From: Candidatus Methanodesulfokora sp.
GTDB taxonomy: Archaea; Korarchaeota; Korarchaeia; Korarchaeales; Korarchaeaceae
NCBI GenBank assembly: GCA_023269865.1
Contig: JAGDWR010000047.1
Span: 34,103 to 50,804 of the forward strand
Direction: 5' to 3'
Length of the DNA: 16,702 bases
The position numbers were made by a program, and so were the translations under genes. A model generated the notes under the pieces. The model ran no database searches. It worked only from the letters and a program-made list of their open reading frames with translations, and was not told the DNA's origin. This document shows, in pieces, positions 1-6,984 of this stretch (positions are counted from its first letter, which is position 1; each line of letters starts with the position of its first letter).

Positions 1-1146
1 CATCTGAAGGAGGGGGTCCCTCCACTTGCAAAGAAGGGAAGACCGGGAAATTTCATCCTAGTAAAGCTGAGAGATGAGCCTATGACGGAGGAGGAGATGA
101 GAAGGCTCGCATACGAAGTGCTGGAGTATGCAAAGTTTAGTCCAGATACAATGCTGGAGGTTAGAGCAAGAGACGCCCATCTAGTGCAGATGGGGGAGTA
201 TAGAATTCTGGTGGCAATGCCACCCTTTTCTGATGGCATAGAGATAACAGCAGTAAGACCATTGATAAAAGTTACATTAGAGGACTATTCCTTGAGCGAG
301 AAACTGAAGAAAAGGCTCTCTGAAAGAGCAGAAGGTGTTATAATAGCTGGCCCTCCTGGAGCTGGCAAGACCACTTTTGCAAGCGCTTTAGCTGAGTTCT
401 ACATGAGAAAAGGAAGAATAGTAAAGACCCTTGAGTCCCCAAGGGATTTGTTTGTCGGGCCAGAGATAACACAATATGGAAAACTTGAGGGATCGTTCGA
501 GAAGACAGCAAGCCTCCTGCTCCTAGTTAGACCAGATTATGTTATATTCGATGAGATGAGAACATCGGAGGACTTCCTGATCTATGCTGATATGAGGCTT
601 GCTGGCATTGGAATGGTCGGAGTTGTCCACTGTGGAAGCCCCATAGAGGCTGTCCAGAGGTTTCTTGGCAGAGTTGACCTTGGAGCTCTTCCTCACATAG
701 TGGACACAATAATATTCATAAAGGATGGGAGGATAGAGAAAGTTTACAGTCTTAGAATTGTGGTGAAGCTTCCGAGAGGGATGAAGGACAGGACTCTAGC
801 GAGACCTGTAGTTCTAGTGACCAATTTTGAGACAGGAAAACAGGAATATGAGATATACACATTTGGAGAGGAGACTGTCATAATGCCTGTGAGGGAGAGC
901 GAGGAAGTGGTATCACTGGAGGAAGAAGAAATAGGATATCACATCATAAAGAGGAAGAACTCAATAGTTTTATCCCTTGGGAGGGAGATGGCGAATACCG
1001 AGGTTACTCTTTACTCAGGAGATGAGGAGATAATTACGATTAGAACCGATGAGAGAGGTAGAATAAATCTGGCAAAGAAAAGCCCTGCTGGAAGGGCAGT
1101 AATGGATGCTGTGAGAAGAGGGAGCTTGAGGGTGAAAACTGCTTGA
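1..1146 (+). CDS. PINc/KH-type archaeal ATPase, 5' end outside window
   Basis: The reading frame is open from base 1, so the ATG at 82 is internal and the gene begins upstream. The 381 visible codons start just before the motor domain. A Walker A motif GPPGAGKTT lies at codons 117-125 and a Walker B VIFDEMRT at about 181-188, as in PilT/VirB11-like secretion ATPases. The C-terminal part after codon ~250 fits the KH-like RNA-binding region of the archaeal PIN-domain ATPase family. Full-length members are about 600 residues with an N-terminal PIN (nuclease-fold) domain, which would lie outside the window. The opening residues HLKEGVPPLAKKGRPGNF match the linker that follows the PIN domain in this family, from memory. 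The role is uncertain; RNA processing or ribosome-linked work is an inference from the domains. The stop codon is 1 nt from the end of convergent nadM. Family call confident, function not. Confidence 0.85.
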   Translation, partial: HLKEGVPPLAKKGRPGNFILVKLRDEPMTEEEMRRLAYEVLEYAKFSPDTMLEVRARDAHLVQMGEYRILVAMPPFSDGIEITAVRPLIKVTLEDYSLSEKLKKRLSERAEGVIIAGPPGAGKTTFASALAEFYMRKGRIVKTLESPRDLFVGPEITQYGKLEGSFEKTASLLLLVRPDYVIFDEMRTSEDFLIYADMRLAGIGMVGVVHCGSPIEAVQRFLGRVDLGALPHIVDTIIFIKDGRIEKVYSLRIVVKLPRGMKDRTLARPVVLVTNFETGKQEYEIYTFGEETVIMPVRESEEVVSLEEEEIGYHIIKRKNSIVLSLGREMANTEVTLYSGDEEIITIRTDERGRINLAKKSPAGRAVMDAVRRGSLRVKTA

Positions 1147-1147
1147 T

Positions 1148-1666
1148 TCATGTTACTATGGACCTAAGCCTTTCCTCAAACTTTATCTCATCCAGGAATC
1201 TGGCAACTTCCTCTGGGACAAGAGATCTCCAGGAGCTATCCCCTTGCAGTATCTTTTTCCTTATCTTTGTCGCCTCATAGAGCTCTCTTTTGTGAAACGG
1301 TATTCCCTCCACATGTACACCTACTTTAGACAGATCCCTCACTGTTTCTGGATCGTTCGAAAAAGCTATATCTATCCTTGGAACTCTCTCCAGCACTATC
1401 ATCCCCCAATCCTCCTCAGGTTTCTCTGTATCAGGTATAGGGACTATCGATATTCTTTCCATAGGAAATCCCTCTCTTCTCAGCGCTCTCACTATCATCT
1501 CATATCTCTCAGCTGTTGACAAGGGGTTCCTCTCAGTGTTATAGTGCTGTGAACTTCCTATCCCTATTACAAGCTCAGATGCTTTTTCAAGAGCGTATTT
1601 AAAGCAGTGAATATGACCCCAGTGAAGCGGCTGAAATCTTCCCACTAGAAGAGCTCTTCTGTACAA
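1148..1666 (-). CDS. nadM: Nicotinamide-nucleotide adenylyltransferase, archaeal type (NadM)
   Basis: Cytoplasmic enzyme that joins NMN and ATP to give NAD+ and pyrophosphate, the last step of NAD synthesis or salvage. The 172-residue length matches archaeal NadM (about 170). The nucleotidyltransferase signature GRFQPLHWGH is at residues 9-18, with the HxGH histidines H15 and H18. Near the C-terminus YEATKIRKKI stands where the family has its second ATP-binding motif, usually S/T-x-x-IR. The start is TTG at 1664-1666, supported by a purine-rich GGGGAT 5-6 nt upstream on the minus strand and by the family N-terminus; there is no ATG nearby. It is convergent with the PINc/KH ATPase (1 nt between stop codons), so their transcripts must overlap. 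It is divergent from the nitrilase gene, sharing a 156-nt promoter region. Confidence 0.95.
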   Translation of the reverse strand: MYRRALLVGRFQPLHWGHIHCFKYALEKASELVIGIGSSQHYNTERNPLSTAERYEMIVRALRREGFPMERISIVPIPDTEKPEEDWGMIVLERVPRIDIAFSNDPETVRDLSKVGVHVEGIPFHKRELYEATKIRKKILQGDSSWRSLVPEEVARFLDEIKFEERLRSIVT

Positions 1667-1822
1667 CTGGATCCCCTGTGATAGCCTGGTCGAGGGTTAA
1701 ATTCTTAACTGCTGTTATTACATGCTGCATAACTACATAATAGATTATGCTTATATTTTTCTCTCGAGAGGGATTGAAACCTGGTCAGAACGATTATAAA
1801 TTTTCCCTGTTATGCTTTTATT
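1667..1822. promoter_or_regulatory. Divergent promoter region with several dyads (nadM / nitrilase)
   Basis: This 156-nt AT-rich region separates nadM (-) from the nitrilase gene (+). On the plus strand TTATAAAT at 1794-1801 sits about 26 nt before the ATG at 1823, so the nitrilase transcript is probably leaderless. The nadM promoter is less clear: ATTTAA-like bases around 1698-1703 (minus strand) would give a very short leader. Four inverted repeats are visible: GTTAA-N4-TTAAC (1696-1709), ATGC-T-GCAT (1722-1730), CATAAT-AG-ATTATG (1736-1749) and CTCTCGAGAG (1761-1770). Any of these could be an operator; which protein binds is unknown. Confidence 0.6.
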
Positions 1823-2635
1823 ATGAAAAAAGTTGGGTATGTGCAGAATGAGCCCAGGCTTGGTGATGTAGAGGGAAATTTGGAAAGGATCTCCCACCTC
1901 GTGAAAAATTTAGAAGCAGATCTGCTTGTATTTCCTGAGCTTTTTAGCACTGGATACCTGTTCACATCAATCAAGGAACTGGAAAAGCTCTCTGAGGAAA
2001 TACCTGATGGCAGAACAATAAAATTTCTGGAGAAGCTTTCATCAGAACTCTCCTGTGCAATTGTAGCTGGATTTCCTGAAAAAGCTGGCAAATTCATATA
2101 CAATTCAGCTGTTATAATTAGGGAAAATGGTGACATAGCGGGAGTTTACAGGAAAAGTCATTTGTTCCTCGACGAGAAACTTCTTTTTTCACCTGGTGAC
2201 ACTGGATTTAATGTGTTCAATGTATCTGGCATGAAAGTTGGCGTCATGATATGCTTCGACTGGATATTCCCCGAGGCATGCAGAGTGCTAGCCTTAAAAG
2301 GTGCTGAGATAATAGCTCATCCTGCAAATCTAGTCCTTCCTTATGCTCAAACTGCTATGCTAGCTAGATCTATTGAGAACAGAGTCTTCACCATAACTGC
2401 GAACAGAAGCGGTGAGGATGTATCAGGAGATAAAAGGCTTAAGTTCACAGGAATGAGTCAGATAACAAGTCCAAAAATGGAAATTCTCGCAAGAGCTCCT
2501 GAAAAAGGAGAACACGTGGCGATCGTGGAGATAGATCCATCAGAAGCTAGAAATAAAAAGGTAACAGAAAGAAATGATCTCTGGTCTGATAGGAGGCCGG
2601 AGCTTTATGGAGAAATCACAAAGAGAGTATCCTAG
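1823..2635 (+). CDS. Nitrilase-superfamily carbon-nitrogen hydrolase
   Basis: A 270-residue CN-hydrolase domain protein, the usual size for a stand-alone nitrilase fold (alpha-beta-beta-alpha). The catalytic triad is visible: Glu39 in FPELF, Lys111 in YRKSHLF and Cys144 in MICFDWIFPE. Such enzymes hydrolyse amides or nitriles, or move ammonia; substrates include omega-amides, carbamoyl-amines and deaminated glutathione. The exact substrate cannot be read from the sequence. ATG 1823 lies about 26 nt after a TATA box and has no Shine-Dalgarno, which suggests a leaderless mRNA. Its 3' end overlaps the Nudix gene by 29 nt, so the two are probably translated together. The position opposite nadM allows a role in NAD-related amide chemistry, but this is inference from context only. 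Confidence 0.9.
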   Translation: MKKVGYVQNEPRLGDVEGNLERISHLVKNLEADLLVFPELFSTGYLFTSIKELEKLSEEIPDGRTIKFLEKLSSELSCAIVAGFPEKAGKFIYNSAVIIRENGDIAGVYRKSHLFLDEKLLFSPGDTGFNVFNVSGMKVGVMICFDWIFPEACRVLALKGAEIIAHPANLVLPYAQTAMLARSIENRVFTITANRSGEDVSGDKRLKFTGMSQITSPKMEILARAPEKGEHVAIVEIDPSEARNKKVTERNDLWSDRRPELYGEITKRVS

Positions 2636-3350
2636 GCTTCCGGTAGTCGCTGTCGGAATTGTTCTGCTAAGAGAGGGAAAAATCCTATTGGCAAAAAGAA
2701 GAAATCCCCCTGGAGCAGGTCTATGGTCAATTCCTGGAGGAGTTATGGAAGAAGGAGAGAAATTGGAGGAAGCCGTCATTAGAGAGGCAAAGGAGGAACT
2801 GGGAATAGATGTCAGACCAGCATATCCTATTTGGGTCTCAGAGGTCGTTGATAGGGATGAGCTGGGCAGGATCAGATACCACTATGTGATAATAGACTAT
2901 CTCTGTGATGTGCTGAGCGGAACTCCTTCAGCTGGAAGCGATGTCTCAGAAGTGGGCTGGTTTGACCTAAACTCAGAACTAGCTGAAGTGACCAGATCAA
3001 CGAGAGATCTGATAAAAGCCCTTAGAAGGAGGGTCATAAACGTGAGGAATTCCGATGTAGAGGAACTCATAATATGCACTCCAGAGGGGCATATACATAA
3101 GAGGATTTTTCTCGTACTAAAAGATGCTATAATAGTGCTCCAAGAAGCCACAGCTGAGAGCATAGCAAGAGCTGTCGTTGAAGTTGAGATGCACCCGACT
3201 AGGAGGTGCATAAGACTCAAGGGGATGAATATAGAGAGACCCTTTAGGAAAAGAGGTTATAATGAGTATCAATTGATTGAAACCGACGAAAAAGACGAGG
3301 ACATAAGGAAGAGGGTGAAAGAACTTATTGGTGACGAGAAAGATAGTTAG
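2607..3350 (+). CDS. Nudix hydrolase with an unrecognised C-terminal domain
   Basis: Residues 11-145 form a Nudix domain. The Nudix box G-x5-E-x7-RE-x2-EE-x-G is complete at residues 45-67, with the metal-binding REAKEE at 59-64, so activity on a nucleoside diphosphate linked to another moiety (ADP-ribose, NADH, oxidised NTP) is expected. Residues ~148-228 form an extra domain that I do not recognise; it is rich in beta-strand-like stretches and contains ICTPEGHIHKR and MHPTRRCIRLKG. The tail 229-247 is charged. The start ATG 2607 is chosen over an in-frame start at 2574 because AGGAGG at 2591-2596 sits at ideal distance; this gives 247 residues. It overlaps the nitrilase by 29 nt and the radical SAM gene by 20 nt. 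The C-terminal part does not look like the winged helix of NrtR regulators. Confidence 0.9.
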   Translation: MEKSQREYPRLPVVAVGIVLLREGKILLAKRRNPPGAGLWSIPGGVMEEGEKLEEAVIREAKEELGIDVRPAYPIWVSEVVDRDELGRIRYHYVIIDYLCDVLSGTPSAGSDVSEVGWFDLNSELAEVTRSTRDLIKALRRRVINVRNSDVEELIICTPEGHIHKRIFLVLKDAIIVLQEATAESIARAVVEVEMHPTRRCIRLKGMNIERPFRKRGYNEYQLIETDEKDEDIRKRVKELIGDEKDS

Positions 3351-4344
3351 GATATCCTCGGGCTCTGGAATTCCACTGATAGGCTCCATAGCTTTTGGCT
3401 TGATAGATAGAGGAACAAATTTGATTCAGATAAGGCCCATATCCACATGTCCCCTCTCTTGTATATTCTGCTCGACAGATGCAGGTCCTAGATCTAAAAG
3501 AAGGGCGGAATACATCGTAGATGAGGAGTATTTGATAGGGGAGTTTGAGAGGCTCGTGGAGTTTAAGGGAGATAATGATATAGAGGCGCACATAGATACA
3601 GTCGGGGATCCCCTCACCTACAGGGATCTTCCGAAATTGGTCAGAGATCTAAGGGAAATTCCCGAAGTAAAAGTGATATCAATTCAAACTCATGGAGTCC
3701 TGTTGACAGAAAATCTGATAAAGAACTTAGAAAAAGCAGGAGTTGATAGGATAAATCTGAGCATAGATTCCTTAAATGAGGAAAAAGCCAGGTATCTTTC
3801 AGGCTCTCAATGGCTTAAAATAGACAGAATAATAAAAGCAGCTAGGATGATAGCAGATAGCTCAATGGATCTTTTGATAGCTCCAGTCTGGGTTCCAACA
3901 GTAAATGATGAGGACATTCCGAGGATAATAGATTTCGCGCTGTCAATAGGAGCTGGAAAAAGATGGCCCCCTCTTGGAATACAGAAGTATGAGCTATACA
4001 GAAGGGGAAGAAATGCTGGTGTCAAGCCCATGCCTTGGAAGAAGTTCTACAGCGCGCTCAAAAGGTGGGAGGAGGAGTTCGGGGTAAAGCTAATACTGAG
4101 ACCGGAGGACTTTGGAATACATCATTCAAGACAACTTAAAGCTCCCTTCTCAATAGGTGAAACGGCTTATGTGGAGATTGTAGCTCCTGGAATGAGAGCA
4201 AATGAAGCCTTGGGAAAGGCTAGAGGTAGAGCGATAACTGTGGTGAATGCATCTAACATACCGATTGGCGCTAGGGTGAGAATAAGAGTGATCAGAAACA
4301 GGGACAACATAATAGTCGGGGTGCCTATATATAGTAGTGAATAA
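3331..4344 (+). CDS. Radical SAM protein with C-terminal TRAM domain (COG2100-like)
   Basis: A radical S-adenosylmethionine enzyme: the Fe-S cluster motif CPLSCIFC has cysteines at residues 40, 44 and 47 (CxxxCxxC), followed by a TIM-barrel region with IDTVGDP and INLSIDS segments. Residues ~275-332 resemble a TRAM domain, a small beta-barrel that binds RNA in tRNA-modifying enzymes such as MiaB-type methylthiotransferases. This order matches the archaeal COG2100 family, whose reaction I do not know. An RNA substrate is suggested by TRAM but not shown. The start may be GTG 3331 or the adjacent TTG 3328; GAGGGTGA at 3311-3318 serves either. It overlaps the Nudix gene by 20 nt and ends the three-gene cluster. 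It has no second cysteine cluster for an auxiliary Fe-S centre, unlike MiaB. Confidence 0.85.
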   Translation: MTRKIVRISSGSGIPLIGSIAFGLIDRGTNLIQIRPISTCPLSCIFCSTDAGPRSKRRAEYIVDEEYLIGEFERLVEFKGDNDIEAHIDTVGDPLTYRDLPKLVRDLREIPEVKVISIQTHGVLLTENLIKNLEKAGVDRINLSIDSLNEEKARYLSGSQWLKIDRIIKAARMIADSSMDLLIAPVWVPTVNDEDIPRIIDFALSIGAGKRWPPLGIQKYELYRRGRNAGVKPMPWKKFYSALKRWEEEFGVKLILRPEDFGIHHSRQLKAPFSIGETAYVEIVAPGMRANEALGKARGRAITVVNASNIPIGARVRIRVIRNRDNIIVGVPIYSSE

Positions 4345-4402
4345 TTAATTTCTCAATTATATAACACTCAACTTTATAAAGAGGTTCAAATGTCTAATCC
4401 CG
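4345..4402 (+). promoter_or_regulatory. Promoter of the DUF763-pheST-eno operon
   Basis: This 58-nt gap is AT-rich. TTTATAAA at 4373-4380 is a strong archaeal TATA box centred about 26 nt before the ATG at 4403, so transcription probably begins at or just before the start codon (leaderless). A second TATA-like stretch, TTATATAA at about 4357-4364, lies further upstream. No clear terminator of the preceding cluster is visible beyond a short T-rich patch near 4347-4352. Confidence 0.7.
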
Positions 4403-5512
4403 ATGGAAATAATAGGAGAAGCTGAGCTACCTTTACATGATGGAAAAGCTCCTTCATGGCTCTTCTCTAGGATGAAATCTCTTGGAAGGGAGATAATAAG
4501 AAGCATAGTTATTGAGTTTGGTAGGAATGAGTTTCTCCTTAGATTAGGTGACCCCTTCTGGTTCCAGTCATTTGGATGTGTTCTTGGATATGACTGGCAT
4601 TCATCTGGGGTAACAACAGTTCTATCAGCTGTTATAAGGGAGGTTTTAGATGAGGAAGAACTGGGAATAGTTGCCTGCGGCGGGAAAGGAAAAAAGTCCC
4701 TTGAGACCCAAGAGGAGATAATCAAGAAGGGAGATAGACTCTCTCTTAGCGACAGAAGGATAGCGGAGATATCAAAAGCAAGCAGGTTATCAGCAAAAGT
4801 GGATAACGCAGCCCTGCAGGACGGGCATAACTTATATCATCACATAATAATATTCTCCGAAGACGGAAATTGGACTGTCGTCCAGCAAGGGATGAACCCA
4901 GAGAGAAAGACAGCTAGAAGATATCACTGGATATCACAGGGGCTTAAGAGCTTTATAAACAAGCCCCACAGCGGAATAATAGCCGAATCCATGGAAAAGG
5001 AGGTTATAGATCTGACAGCAGAGGAATCAGAGGAGACAAGAAGGATATCAGTTGACCTAGTTAGGGATGGATCAAGAAGGCTTAGGAGGATGATGGAGGA
5101 GCTAGGTGGAGGAGGTCTATCCCCCTATTTAGGGAGCAGCTTGAAAGTGCTGAAAATGCCAAAAAGGATAGATTGGAAGGCTGTGGAAGAGGCCAATCAG
5201 CTTGATATCAGGAATTTCGAGGATCTTCTCTTGGTAAGAGGCGTAGGACCGTCTCTTCTTAGGGCATTATCTCTTATATCCGAGGTTGTGTATGGGGCTC
5301 CTCCAAGCAAAAGAGATCCAGCAAGATACTCCTTCGCCTTTGGAGGGAAAGATGGAGTTCCATATCCAGTGAACATCAGGCTTATGGAGCAAGCTATTGA
5401 GGTGCTCAGAGCTGGAATACTGAACTCTAACATAGAGGACAAGGACAGAAGGACAGCGTTATATAGGCTCTCCATTATGAAGAGAAGATTCCTCCCGGGG
5501 GGATATGATTGA
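4403..5512 (+). CDS. DUF763 family protein (COG1415), function unknown
   Basis: A 369-residue protein that I recognise as DUF763, found in archaea and bacteria and without an established function as far as I know. Visible conserved-looking blocks: GDPFWFQSFGCVLGYDWHSS (49-68), CGGKGK (92-97), DGHNLYHHIIIF (140-151), QQGMN (161-165), RRYHW (172-176) and HSG (189-191). These are rich in His, Asp and Gln, as in a catalytic centre. Residues ~269-292 contain VRGVGPSLLRALS, a helix-hairpin-helix-like motif, suggesting nucleic acid binding. It carries no signal peptide or membrane segment. The start follows a TATA box at leaderless distance, making it the first gene of the operon. Its stop overlaps the pheS start (TTGA, 5509-5512), so pheS translation is probably coupled to it. 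A nuclease or other nucleic-acid role is inference. Confidence 0.85.
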   Translation: MEIIGEAELPLHDGKAPSWLFSRMKSLGREIIRSIVIEFGRNEFLLRLGDPFWFQSFGCVLGYDWHSSGVTTVLSAVIREVLDEEELGIVACGGKGKKSLETQEEIIKKGDRLSLSDRRIAEISKASRLSAKVDNAALQDGHNLYHHIIIFSEDGNWTVVQQGMNPERKTARRYHWISQGLKSFINKPHSGIIAESMEKEVIDLTAEESEETRRISVDLVRDGSRRLRRMMEELGGGGLSPYLGSSLKVLKMPKRIDWKAVEEANQLDIRNFEDLLLVRGVGPSLLRALSLISEVVYGAPPSKRDPARYSFAFGGKDGVPYPVNIRLMEQAIEVLRAGILNSNIEDKDRRTALYRLSIMKRRFLPGGYD

Positions 5513-6975
5513 TATCTCTCAGCCAGGGTGAGCATGATCTCCTCAAAAGAATAGAATCCTTCGGAGGAAAAGTTATTCTGGAGGATCTTGGACTAGAAAA
5601 AAGCTCAGCATATGCTCTTGCATCTCTACTGGAAGCTAAATCTCTCGTCAGAATATCTAGGATAAGAAGAAAAGCATATGAGCTTACGGAGAGAGGAAGA
5701 AGTTGCTTAAAGGATGGAATGCCCGAGGAAGTCCTGATAAATGCAGCCAAAGATGGGAAGATATACTTGGATGATGCCTCAAAACTTCTTCAAGGAGAGC
5801 TTTTACAGGCAGCTGTAGGATGGCTTAGGAGAAAAGGGGCAAAAATGGGAGAGGATGAGAGAGGGAAATACCTAGTTGTAAGAGGGATTGAAATACCTGA
5901 GAGAGAAATTTTGCTCGAAATAGAGAAAGGAATTATCCCAGAAAACAAGGATATTGTAAGAGCTTTGATAAAGAGAGGTCTCGTTAAAGAGAAGGAGTTA
6001 GCTCTTACGGCGGTTGAATTGACCGAGCTGGGAAGAGAATGTCTTGAGGGAAAAGTCCCTCTTATTATAGAGGTGGCAAAACTAAACAGAAAGCTGGTAG
6101 AAACAGGGGAATGGAGAAATCTTAAGCTTAAAAGGTATGATATCTCAGCTCTTCCTCCAGAAGCTTTCCCAGGAAAGCCTCACCCTTATTCCATGCTCCT
6201 GGATGAGGTAAGGGAGATATTGATTGGAATGGGGTTCAGGGAGGTGAAGAGTCCTTTCGTCGAAGCAGAATTCTGGAACTTTGACGTCCTCTTCCAAGCT
6301 CAAGATCATCCAGCTAGGGAGATACATGACTCTTATATAGTGTCTTTTCCCTCAGAACCAGCCGATCTAAGTGAGCACATGGATCTAGTGGAGAAAGTAA
6401 GAAGAGCACATGAGAATGGTTATGGGACAGGTTCAACAGGATGGGGGTACAAATGGAGCTTTGAAATAGCTAGAAGACTGGTCCTGAGGACTCAAACTAC
6501 AGCAGCTTCTGCTAGGGAATTGGCAAAAGGGTTGGAGATACCCTCGAAGATATTCGCAATAGATAGGGTGTTCAGACCGGAGGCTCTCGATAAAACTCAT
6601 GCAATGGAATTTCATCAGTGTGAAGGTGTTGTTTTAGCTGAGGATCTGAACGTTAAGCATCTTTTAGGCTTTCTAGCTGAGTTTTCAAGAAGTCTGGGAT
6701 TCAAGGAGGTGAAGTTCAGGCCGGCGTACTTCCCATTCACAGAGCCCAGTGTTGAGGCATATGTCAGACATGAGAAACTTGGATGGATAGAGATAGCTGG
6801 ATCCGGCTTGTTCAGGCCTGAGATGCTTGTACCTCTTGGTTATGATTATCCAAGGATTCAGGCTCTCGCTTGGGGGATAGGCATAGGAAGGCTTGCAATG
6901 CTAAGGATGGGGATAGATGACATAAGAGAGCTACATTCTCAAAGCTTGGACTTTCTGAGAAGAGCTCCGTTATAG
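5509..6975 (+). CDS. pheS: Phenylalanine--tRNA ligase, alpha subunit
   Basis: Catalytic subunit of the (alpha-beta)2 class II synthetase that charges tRNA-Phe. Residues 1-~200 form the winged-helix-rich N-terminal region typical of archaeal/eukaryotic-cytosolic PheS, including YALASLLEAKSLVRIS. The catalytic core follows: motif 2 FRPEALDKTHAMEFHQ begins at residue 355 and motif 3 WGIGIGRLAML at 455. Length 488 fits archaeal PheS. The start is TTG 5509, sharing bases with the DUF763 stop; a G-run GGGGGG at 5497-5502 gives a Shine-Dalgarno 6 nt away and no ATG or GTG lies in frame nearby. The stop TAG at 6973-6975 is followed at once by pheT. Placement before pheT is classic. Confidence 0.97.
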   Translation: MISLSQGEHDLLKRIESFGGKVILEDLGLEKSSAYALASLLEAKSLVRISRIRRKAYELTERGRSCLKDGMPEEVLINAAKDGKIYLDDASKLLQGELLQAAVGWLRRKGAKMGEDERGKYLVVRGIEIPEREILLEIEKGIIPENKDIVRALIKRGLVKEKELALTAVELTELGRECLEGKVPLIIEVAKLNRKLVETGEWRNLKLKRYDISALPPEAFPGKPHPYSMLLDEVREILIGMGFREVKSPFVEAEFWNFDVLFQAQDHPAREIHDSYIVSFPSEPADLSEHMDLVEKVRRAHENGYGTGSTGWGYKWSFEIARRLVLRTQTTAASARELAKGLEIPSKIFAIDRVFRPEALDKTHAMEFHQCEGVVLAEDLNVKHLLGFLAEFSRSLGFKEVKFRPAYFPFTEPSVEAYVRHEKLGWIEIAGSGLFRPEMLVPLGYDYPRIQALAWGIGIGRLAMLRMGIDDIRELHSQSLDFLRRAPL

Positions 6976-6984
6976 GTGGTGAGC

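Noticed and set aside
82-1146. ATPase gene starting at ATG 82
   Set aside because: The frame is open to base 1 and the upstream residues belong to the same family, so the ATG is internal and the gene is cut by the window edge.
2607-3350. NrtR-type Nudix transcription regulator of NAD genes
   Set aside because: Tempting beside nadM, but the C-terminal part shows no winged-helix pattern and the Nudix box is intact, which favours an enzyme.
3331-4344. Viperin-like or other antiviral radical SAM protein
   Set aside because: The C-terminal TRAM domain and the core-gene neighbours fit the COG2100-type family; no defence genes, toxins or mobile elements are nearby.
4357-4725. 122-codon open frame antisense to the DUF763 gene
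   Set aside because: Low-complexity Ser/Pro-rich product over a conserved gene, with no promoter of its own visible.
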